Source: Gemmataceae bacterium
GTDB lineage: Bacteria; Planctomycetota; Planctomycetia; Gemmatales; Gemmataceae
Length of the DNA stretch: 5,842 nucleotides
Assembly (NCBI GenBank): GCA_025056835.1
Contig: JANWVS010000156.1
Span: 1-5,842, forward strand
Reading direction: 5' to 3'
The position numbers and the translations under genes are program-made. This document shows positions 1-4,843 of the stretch, piece by piece (within the stretch, counting starts at the first letter, position 1; each line of letters starts with the position of its first letter). The notes beneath the pieces are model-generated. The model was given only the letters and a program-made list of their open reading frames with translations, was not told the origin of the DNA and made no database searches.

Positions 1-664
1 TCTTCGCCTGGAATGGTCGATGACCGGTCAACAGTTCTTGGTACACAATCGCCAAGCTGTACTGGTCGCTGTGGTGCGAGATTTTACCAAGGAACGTTTC
101 CGGGGCGGCGTACAACGGCGTTACGCCGCCGAGCAACCCCGAAGCCGATTGACGCTCCAAATGCTTCACCAGACCGAAGTCTGCCACTTTGACTCGATCG
201 CCGATCAGAAACAGATTGCGCGGCTTAACGTCGAGGTGCTGAAGATTGTGCTTTTCGTTCATGTAATCGAGGGCTTCGGCGGCATCGCGCAAATAGCAGA
301 GCAAGTTGTCGCGCGGTATGCCGATCATCCCGGCGCCCTGGCATTCGACAAACAGGTCATGGAGCGTCCGCTCAGCCAACTCCATGACAATCAACAACTC
401 GCCATTGACGACCTCAATGCGGTCGAGCGAGCATACAAACGGATGTCGAACCTCCTTGATGCGATTCAGAGCTTTTTGCTCTTGCTCCGCCCGGATGCAA
501 TCGACGTCCAGCGAATTAAGATTGCCGTAAACAATCTTGATCGCCTTGTACAATCCGCCCGGCGCTTCGCATTTCCACACCTCGCCAAAACCGCCGCTGC
601 CCAGCGGTTCGATCAGGCGATACCCTGGAATCGGTTCGGCGTTGGGTTCGCGAATCCAACTCAT
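1..664 (-). CDS. Hanks-type serine/threonine protein kinase, N-terminal 221 residues (3' end outside window)
   Basis: Reading leftward from the ATG at 664-662, the minus strand encodes a protein kinase domain that is still open at the window edge. Visible motifs are the glycine-rich loop LGSGGFGEV (residues 21-29), the ATP-anchoring lysine in AIK (K43), a candidate helix-C glutamate (E60 or E62), the hinge around VMELAE (93-98), the catalytic loop HLDVKPRN (143-150; D145, K147, N150), DFG (162-164), APE (187-189) and the helix-F aspartate in SDQYSL (D200). All residues for phosphotransfer to Ser/Thr are present, so an active cytoplasmic kinase domain is expected. The HRD arginine is leucine, so it is a non-RD kinase. 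The start is fixed by an in-frame TGA at 697-695 with no other start codon between; a weak GGAAA lies 7 nt upstream (676-672). Planctomycete kinases of this type often continue into a transmembrane segment and sensory domain, which cannot be seen here. It is transcribed divergently from the lipoprotein gene. Confidence 0.95.
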   Translation of the reverse strand, partial: MSWIREPNAEPIPGYRLIEPLGSGGFGEVWKCEAPGGLYKAIKIVYGNLNSLDVDCIRAEQEQKALNRIKEVRHPFVCSLDRIEVVNGELLIVMELAERTLHDLFVECQGAGMIGIPRDNLLCYLRDAAEALDYMNEKHNLQHLDVKPRNLFLIGDRVKVADFGLVKHLERQSASGLLGGVTPLYAAPETFLGKISHHSDQYSLAIVYQELLTGHRPFQAK

Positions 665-936
665 GGCGCAATTTCCGGTGCGACGGGAGCCTGCTCAAAG
701 TTAGGTCGAAACGGAGCGATTGTCCAATGCAACCGGGGAAAAGGGACACCGCCACAACGGACAGCCGGTAAAGTCGACCGCAACAAACAAACCGGTAGGG
801 CCGACGTATTCGCTAGGACTTGCGCCAACGGCAGGTTTAGACTTTTTCGTCGCGGTCTTTGCTAGATTTACGCGGCCGACCGTTGCCAAACGACGCCGCA
901 GCATTTTACCCTAAAGGAAGAAAACGCGGATTGCAG

Positions 937-950
937 GCAACGTGCGTTGC
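937..950. repeat. Short inverted repeat, possible operator
   Basis: GCAACG and CGTTGC form a perfect 6-bp inverted repeat around a central TG. It lies about 135 bp upstream of the lipoprotein start and 270 bp upstream of the kinase start. The arm length and short centre suit a dimeric DNA-binding protein better than an RNA hairpin, whose loop would be too tight. A single such element in a GC-rich gap can arise by chance, so this is a weak call. Confidence 0.2.
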
Positions 951-1068
951 TTGTCAGGCGTGCGGCGCAGAGCAGTTGTACACGTGGCAACGAATCTGTG
1001 GCGTCTTGGCCGGGAAGCTCACAGGCCCATGGGACGAGGCGCGAATGGGCGGAAGGCGACCAGCGCCC

Positions 1069-1074
1069 GAGGAG
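1069..1074 (+). promoter_or_regulatory. Ribosome binding site deciding the lipoprotein start
   Basis: GAGGAG lies 8 nt before the ATG at 1083 and is the best Shine-Dalgarno match in the window. It supports that ATG over a longer in-frame GTG start at 942. The longer form would bury the signal peptide behind 47 residues of unlikely sequence. Confidence 0.7.
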
Positions 1075-1082
1075 TTGCTATC

Positions 1083-1289
1083 ATGTTTTCGCGAATCGGC
1101 TTAGTGATGTTGGCGGCCATGATCTTGGCCGCGGGGGGTTGCCAGTCGACGTCGTCGCGGCGAAGTTCGTACTACCAAGCACAACCTGCCGTTGTGCAAA
1201 CCCAGCCCGCGGCTCCCTGTCCGCCTGGAGCGCCGTGTGCCTCGGCCGGTCAGCTGCCGACGCCGCCGCAGCCGCGACCTGGTTTCTGA
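1083..1289 (+). CDS. Small Pro/Gln/Cys-rich probable lipoprotein (68 aa)
   Basis: The protein opens with a short basic start (R4) and a hydrophobic stretch (residues 5-18), followed by AGGC with the cysteine at position 20. This resembles a lipobox cleaved by signal peptidase II, leaving a lipidated C20 followed by QSTSSRRSS. The -3 residue is alanine rather than leucine, so the lipobox is imperfect. The mature part is low-complexity: a Tyr/Gln/Pro stretch (30-43), two cysteines in a PCPPGAPC pattern (46 and 52) and a Pro-rich end. It has no recognisable domain. It probably sits in a membrane facing the periplasm as a small structural or tethering protein, but no function can be assigned. It has a strong ribosome binding site and lies 30 bp ahead of another exported-protein gene, so the two are likely co-transcribed. 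Confidence 0.75.
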   Translation: MFSRIGLVMLAAMILAAGGCQSTSSRRSSYYQAQPAVVQTQPAAPCPPGAPCASAGQLPTPPQPRPGF

Positions 1290-1319
1290 AGCCAAGTTGT
1301 CACCGCTCGGGGATGTGCC

Positions 1320-1730
1320 ATGCGCTTCGGATTGCTTATGTCGGCGACGCTCGTTATCACGCTGCTGCCGCCCGCCGCGCACGCCGAAACGGTGCGCTTC
1401 CGGTACGTGCCTCTGGACGCATGCGGACGCACGGGTTTAGTTGCGATCGGTCCGGACGGCGCGATCGGCGAGTTGTACCGGGGGTTTGGTTTGCGGCCCA
1501 GACCGTATTATCAGGCACCAGTCCCCACACACTGGGTTACGTTCCGCCATTCTAACGGCAACTGCGTCATCGTACCACTTACCCTTCCCCAAGGCGAGCC
1601 ACGCGTCGAGACACGCAGCGACCGCATCGTTTATCACTGCGACCGTTACGAGGTCGAAGTTCGTTTCTCTCCCGACGGTGGCGTCGAGGTCTGGTACAAC
1701 AGCGGTTGGTTACGGCCGCTGGACTTCTGA
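1320..1730 (+). CDS. Secreted hypothetical protein with signal peptide (136 aa)
   Basis: A textbook Sec signal peptide is visible: R2, a hydrophobic core (residues 4-18) and an AHA signal peptidase I site at 20-22, giving a mature protein that starts ETVRFRY. The mature 114 residues alternate hydrophobic and polar residues in a beta-rich way (VRFRYV, VAIGPDG, HWVTFRH, CVIVPL, RIVYHC, EVEVRF, VEVWYN). They contain three cysteines (C35, C82, C107), so at most one intramolecular disulfide plus one free thiol. The tail has a GGVEVWYNSGWLRPL pattern. I do not recognise the family. A GGGGA sequence (1309-1313) lies 6 nt before the ATG and supports this start. It follows the lipoprotein gene by 30 bp on the same strand, suggesting a two-gene operon for exported proteins. 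Confidence 0.8.
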   Translation: MRFGLLMSATLVITLLPPAAHAETVRFRYVPLDACGRTGLVAIGPDGAIGELYRGFGLRPRPYYQAPVPTHWVTFRHSNGNCVIVPLTLPQGEPRVETRSDRIVYHCDRYEVEVRFSPDGGVEVWYNSGWLRPLDF

Positions 1731-1751
1731 CGATCGATCGTTGTCGCCTTA

Positions 1752-1801
1752 CCAACCGTCGAAACAACCAAACAAAATGTTTGTGCGGGCCGGGCGGTTG
1801 G
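1752..1801 (+). terminator. Nested inverted repeats after the exported-protein pair, possible terminator
   Basis: CCAACCG (1752-1758) pairs with CGGTTGG (1795-1801). Between them CAAACA (1769-1774) pairs with TGTTTG (1778-1783) around an AAA loop. The element begins 22 bp after the stop codon of the 136-aa gene, where an operon end is expected. No T-tract follows, so an intrinsic terminator is uncertain; it could instead be a protective 3' structure or chance. A 12-bp palindrome ACGATCGATCGT (1730-1741) lies just upstream and overlaps the last base of the stop codon. Confidence 0.3.
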
Positions 1802-2037
1802 CGGCAGATCGACCCGACACCGTCGGTGTTCGCCAGCAAAGTGACAACGGCTCTGAATGCTAAATCAAACAGTCCAACGTGCTCCGCGCCACGGCGCCAG
1901 CCCACCCAAGGTCAATCGCATTCGCAAGAACGCGTTGGGACGACAAGACATTCGCCCACTCCCTGAATAGGTTATTTTCAGTACCTTTCGCAGGATTGGC
2001 CGAGCAGCGTCAATCGTGAGGGGTGCTGTGCGCGCAA

Positions 2038-2214
2038 GATCAACTCGGCTGCTGGGCGAACAGCCGAGTTAATCTCCGGGCGAGGGCGACTAGGCGAAAC
2101 AGTCGGTAAATCGGAATTCACCGATTACCGAAGGCGTCCTAGGCGATGACGCCACCTTTGGCGACGCCGCGATTTGCATTGATGAGGCGTCACTGTTAAA
2201 GGACACTTTTTTTT
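2038..2214 (+). promoter_or_regulatory. Hairpin-rich region with repeated GGCGA loops, candidate structured leader or small RNA
   Basis: The first hairpin pairs AACTCGGCTG (2042-2051) with CAGCCGAGTT (2061-2070) around a 9-nt loop, and extends by GAT/ATC after one C-A mismatch. A second stem pairs CGACT (2087-2091) with AGTCG (2101-2105), also with a 9-nt loop. A third pairs TCGGTA-A-ATCGG (2103-2114) with CCGATTACCGA (2121-2131), with one bulged A; it overlaps the second stem by three bases, so the two exclude each other. A fourth pairs GGCGTC (2133-2138) with GACGCC (2148-2153) around a 9-nt loop. A second GACGCC/GGCGTC pair lies at 2163-2168 and 2186-2191. The 9-nt loops read CTGGGCGAA, AGGCGAAAC and CTAGGCGAT, all containing GGCGA. 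Eight T residues follow at 2207-2214. The plus strand is chosen because the sigma gene lies 99 bp downstream. I recognise no known riboswitch family. Confidence 0.4.
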
Positions 2215-2312
2215 CGCAGAAAGGACGTGAATTTCGAAAAACTTGGTAGGAAGGCAGTCATTTTAGTGCCGATGAGGATAGCCCAATTGGAGCGGCTTCT
2301 TGACGAATTGCC

Positions 2313-2939
2313 ATGCCGTTTTTCAAGTCTCAAGAGTTCACGAACCTTTTGCAACAATCGCGCTCAGGATCGACCGAAGCGCTCGGTAAAATCCTGGAAC
2401 GCTTGCACGGAAATATCGTATCGCTTTCGAAATCAATCGTCGCGCCGGAACTGCTCGAAAAGATCGATCGCAACGAATTGGTCCAAGAAACACTAGCCGC
2501 GACTGTAGCTCACTTTGCTTCGTTTCAAGGCCATTCCGAAGCGCAGTTCCTGGTTTGGCTTCGGGTCCTCATGCGCAACCGCGCTTTGAACATGGTGCGA
2601 CGCGACACGAAAACCAAGAAAAGGTCGGGCATCCGTCCCATTTCCCTTTACGTTGAGTTTCCCGAGGGCAACTTGGCGGACCTGATCCCCGACGACCAAG
2701 CCACGCCGTTCACCGCGCTCAACCGCCGCGAGCGCCGGCAATTGATCCTGGCGGTCTTGAAGTCGCTGAAAGAAGAACACCGCACCGTGCTGGAGCTTCG
2801 CTGTCTTCAGAGCCGTTCGTTTGATGACATCGCTGCCCAACTCGGCAAGTCTACTGCTGCCGTGGCCAAGACCTATCAACGGGCACTGCGAGCCTGGCGA
2901 GACGCCCTCATTGAGCGTGGTCTGCTCGACGAAAGTTGA
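2313..2939 (+). CDS. ECF-type RNA polymerase sigma factor (sigma-70 family, 208 aa)
   Basis: The length and two-domain layout fit an ECF sigma factor that directs RNA polymerase to specific promoters. Region 2 covers about residues 20-98. It includes ELVQETLAATVAHFASFQG (55-73), the counterpart of the usual D-L-V-Q-E-T-F helix, and FLVWLRVLMRNRALNMVRR (79-97), which carries the -10 recognition and melting region. A charged linker (98-137) follows. Region 4 (about 140-200) contains LKSLKEEHRTVLELRCLQSRSF and a helix-turn-helix (FDDIAAQLGKSTAAVAKTYQRA, 170-191, split here only for description) for -35 contact. The wording of region 2 resembles planctomycete ECF groups. The ATG at 2313 follows an in-frame TGA at 2301-2303 and has no good Shine-Dalgarno; the nearest GGAG (2289-2292) is 20 nt away, so initiation may be weak or coupled. 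No anti-sigma gene is adjacent. The next gene is a membrane toroid protein 65 bp downstream. Confidence 0.93.
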   Translation: MPFFKSQEFTNLLQQSRSGSTEALGKILERLHGNIVSLSKSIVAPELLEKIDRNELVQETLAATVAHFASFQGHSEAQFLVWLRVLMRNRALNMVRRDTKTKKRSGIRPISLYVEFPEGNLADLIPDDQATPFTALNRRERRQLILAVLKSLKEEHRTVLELRCLQSRSFDDIAAQLGKSTAAVAKTYQRALRAWRDALIERGLLDES

Positions 2940-3004
2940 TTTCCTCTTGGCCAACGGCTTCCACAGCGATTATGATGATTCCGTGAATCGCGATCAATTC
3001 CGGG

Positions 3005-4795
3005 ATGTCTACGCGGGATTCTGTCATGATTGGTCTTGGTCGATACCCCTTGTGGCTTGGAGTACTGTTCGTTTGCCTCGCGGCCGTGCGGCCCGCTTGG
3101 GGCCAGGAACAGGAGCGACCGCCTTTGCCCGATTACCTCAAGGCCTCCATCGCCGACGCGATCGAGCGCGGTCGCAATTATCTTCAACGGACGCAAAAGC
3201 CAAGCGGCACTTGGGAAGAAGGCGGCCATCGCTTCGGTTACGCTGCGTTACCGGCCCTTACACTCCTGGAATGCGGCGTCTCGCCCAACGACGCCGGCAT
3301 TCGCGCCGCTGCCGATTACATCCGTCGCGGCGTCTTGGGCAAGGACCTCATCAACACGTATGAGGTCTCGCTCGCCATTCTTTTCCTCGACCGTCTCGGG
3401 AATCCCAAGGACAAGCCCTATGTCGAAATCCTGGCCGCTCGACTGATTGCCAGCCAGACGCCGACGGGGGGGTGGGGTTACTCCACGCAGTGGCTTGACG
3501 CCAAAGATACGGACAAAATCCTAAGTCTCATCCGGCGCCTCGAGCCGTTGCCGCTGGAACATCTGCTGGCCGGCCGCGTGGCCGGTATGGACAACCCGTT
3601 TGTCAAACGCGAACCGGTTCCTAGCCACGAACTGGTCCGCAAACGAACGGTGAATGTGCCCAAAGAACTGGTTTTGTTACCCTGTTTCACGCAATTCGGC
3701 ACCTTCCCGCTCAAAGACCCGGAAAAACCACCTCCCGGTGTACCGTTTCTCGACCGTACCGATAATTCCACAACACAGTTCGCCCTCTTGGCCCTTTGGG
3801 CTGCTCGCCGCAAGGAGTACGACATCCCCATCACTCGCACCGGCAGCATGGCCTTCATGCGCTTTCACACCTGCCAAAGCCCCTCCGGAGCATGGGACTA
3901 CCTTTATGTCAACGGCGGCAGCGGCGGCACCCCGACCATGATCAACACCGGACTTCTGGGCATGGCCATCGGCCACGGGATCGTCAAGGAAATGAAGCTC
4001 CAGGATGATCCCCCAGTCGATGAAGATCCTCGCATTTTGCACGGCTTCAAAGCCCTCGCTGGTCATATCGGCGTGCCCCAGGATCGCGTCAAGGACATTC
4101 CGCTACCCAACCTCTATTTCCTCTGGGGGCTGGAGCGCGTCTGTATGTTGTACAACGTCCACCTCATCGGAAATCGCGACTGGTACCATTGGGGTGCGGA
4201 GGCGCTCGTTGCCAACCAGGAGCCCGACGGCTACTGGTTCAAAAAGGACGGTTACCCGGGTGCCTCGCCGACCATCGACACTTGTTTTGCCTTGATGTTC
4301 CTCAGGCGGGCCAACCTCGCCAAAGACCTTTCAGCCTACCTCGCCTTCAGTCCCAAGAAACTCAACGACGGTGTACTGAAACTGGTTCCGCCGCCCAAAG
4401 TCGAAACGAAGGAAACCTTACCGCCGGTTGTCACCGTGAAACCGGATCCCCCCAAACCCGAGCCGCCCAAGGTTGAAGAGAAAAAGCCGGAGCCGCCGAT
4501 CCAAGTCGCGGAGACCAAACCAACGCCGCCGATCTCCGGACCTCCCACGGGTACGCCACCGCCACCAGCTGTGCAACCGGCACCCCCGACGGCTTCTCCG
4601 GCGCCATCTAGCGGCGCCGGCTTATGGATCGTTTGGTCCGTTGTCGGTCTGGGCGGCTTGCTCATTATCGGAGGTCTCGTTTTCTTCATCGCCAGCCGCA
4701 ACTCCTCAGCCGACGACGCATCCGACGATGAGGAGGAGGAGGAAGAAGTCGAAGACCGTCCCAAGACCAAGAAAAAACCCCGGTCCAAAAGATGA
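3005..4795 (+). CDS. Membrane-anchored prenyltransferase/squalene-oxidase-repeat (alpha/alpha toroid) protein (596 aa)
   Basis: The N-terminus is a signal peptide (hydrophobic 15-28, likely cleavage after AWG at 33). Residues about 43-450 show terpene-cyclase-like toroid repeats: GTWEEGGHRFGYAALPALTLL (from 68), PTGGWGYS (153-160), PSGAWDYLY (293-301) with TPTMINTGLLGMAIG (309-323), and PDGYWFKKDGYP (407-418) with SPTIDTCFALMFL (421-433). I see no cyclase-type DxDD acid motif in a matching position, so a structural or binding role seems likelier than terpene cyclisation. Then come a Pro/Lys/Glu-rich linker (461-535), one transmembrane helix (540-563) and a cytoplasmic tail with a Glu/Asp run (570-584) followed by a Lys/Arg end (587-596). 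The implied topology is a periplasmic toroid held by a C-terminal anchor. An alternative start at M8 (ATG 3026) has a better GCGGGA site (3013-3018) 7 nt upstream and also gives a good signal peptide. It follows the sigma gene by 65 bp and may be co-transcribed. Such proteins are common, and mostly uncharacterised, in Planctomycetota. Confidence 0.88.
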   Translation: MSTRDSVMIGLGRYPLWLGVLFVCLAAVRPAWGQEQERPPLPDYLKASIADAIERGRNYLQRTQKPSGTWEEGGHRFGYAALPALTLLECGVSPNDAGIRAAADYIRRGVLGKDLINTYEVSLAILFLDRLGNPKDKPYVEILAARLIASQTPTGGWGYSTQWLDAKDTDKILSLIRRLEPLPLEHLLAGRVAGMDNPFVKREPVPSHELVRKRTVNVPKELVLLPCFTQFGTFPLKDPEKPPPGVPFLDRTDNSTTQFALLALWAARRKEYDIPITRTGSMAFMRFHTCQSPSGAWDYLYVNGGSGGTPTMINTGLLGMAIGHGIVKEMKLQDDPPVDEDPRILHGFKALAGHIGVPQDRVKDIPLPNLYFLWGLERVCMLYNVHLIGNRDWYHWGAEALVANQEPDGYWFKKDGYPGASPTIDTCFALMFLRRANLAKDLSAYLAFSPKKLNDGVLKLVPPPKVETKETLPPVVTVKPDPPKPEPPKVEEKKPEPPIQVAETKPTPPISGPPTGTPPPPAVQPAPPTASPAPSSGAGLWIVWSVVGLGGLLIIGGLVFFIASRNSSADDASDDEEEEEEVEDRPKTKKKPRSKR

Positions 4796-4802
4796 GACTG
4801 CG

Positions 4803-4837
4803 CTACCGCCGGAGGTTCGTCTCGCGCCAGGCGGTAG
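4803..4837. terminator. GC-rich hairpin between convergent genes, probable bidirectional terminator
   Basis: CTACCGCC (4803-4810) pairs perfectly with GGCGGTAG (4830-4837) around a 19-nt loop. It lies within the 48 bp between the stop codons of the toroid-protein gene and the convergent glycosidase-like gene, where a shared terminator is expected. Neither side has a T-tract, so it would be a non-canonical terminator or a 3'-end stabiliser. Confidence 0.4.
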
Positions 4838-4843
4838 GTTGCG

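Larger units (their letters stand above)
665..1082. other. Divergent intergenic region without a convincing gene
   Basis: This 418-bp gap separates the leftward kinase gene from the rightward lipoprotein gene and must hold promoters for both. Open frames exist but none has family-like composition; a plus-strand one at 859-1104 starts with TTG and has a chance CxxCxxC run. A weak sigma70-like pair, TAGACT (838-843) and TAGATT (863-868) with a 19-bp spacer, points toward the lipoprotein gene, but it is too poor a match to call a promoter. The only compact symmetric element is a 14-bp inverted repeat at 937-950. I see no tRNA or other RNA gene. Confidence 0.6.
1731..2312. other. Long non-coding region upstream of the sigma factor gene
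   Basis: This 582-bp gap has two parts. From about 1802 to 2037 I see no gene, clear promoter or strong repeat. From 2038 to 2214 inverted repeats are dense and end in a T8 tract (separate entry). A minus-strand open frame across 1579-1905 is Arg-rich and overlaps the real gene to its left, so it is not supported. The final 86 bp (2227-2312) are open in a frame different from the sigma gene and could carry a small upstream ORF. Any promoter for the sigma gene must lie in this region, but I could not identify one. Confidence 0.6.

Noticed and set aside
20..865. 281-aa plus-strand open frame antisense to the kinase
   Set aside because: The minus strand carries all kinase motifs in order; the plus frame has no family-like sequence and is a GC-driven shadow.
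942..1082. N-terminal extension of the lipoprotein from a GTG at 942
   Set aside because: It would hide the signal peptide behind 47 residues; GAGGAG at 1069-1074 supports the ATG at 1083.
859..1104. 81-aa plus-strand ORF with a CxxCxxC run (possible zinc-binding protein)
   Set aside because: It has a TTG start, no ribosome binding site, no further motif and overlaps the lipoprotein start; the cysteines look accidental.
2493..2954. 153-aa minus-strand ORF across the sigma factor gene
   Set aside because: The plus strand encodes clear sigma region 2 and region 4 sequence; the antisense frame has no recognisable motif.
3466..3477. G7-T-G4 run as a possible G-quadruplex or slippage site
   Set aside because: There are not four separated G-runs, the frame is intact and it simply encodes the Gly-Gly-Trp-Gly of a toroid repeat.
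4336..4788. 150-aa minus-strand Gly/Ser-rich ORF
   Set aside because: It is the antisense image of the Pro-rich linker and acidic tail of the toroid protein; its low complexity follows from that.
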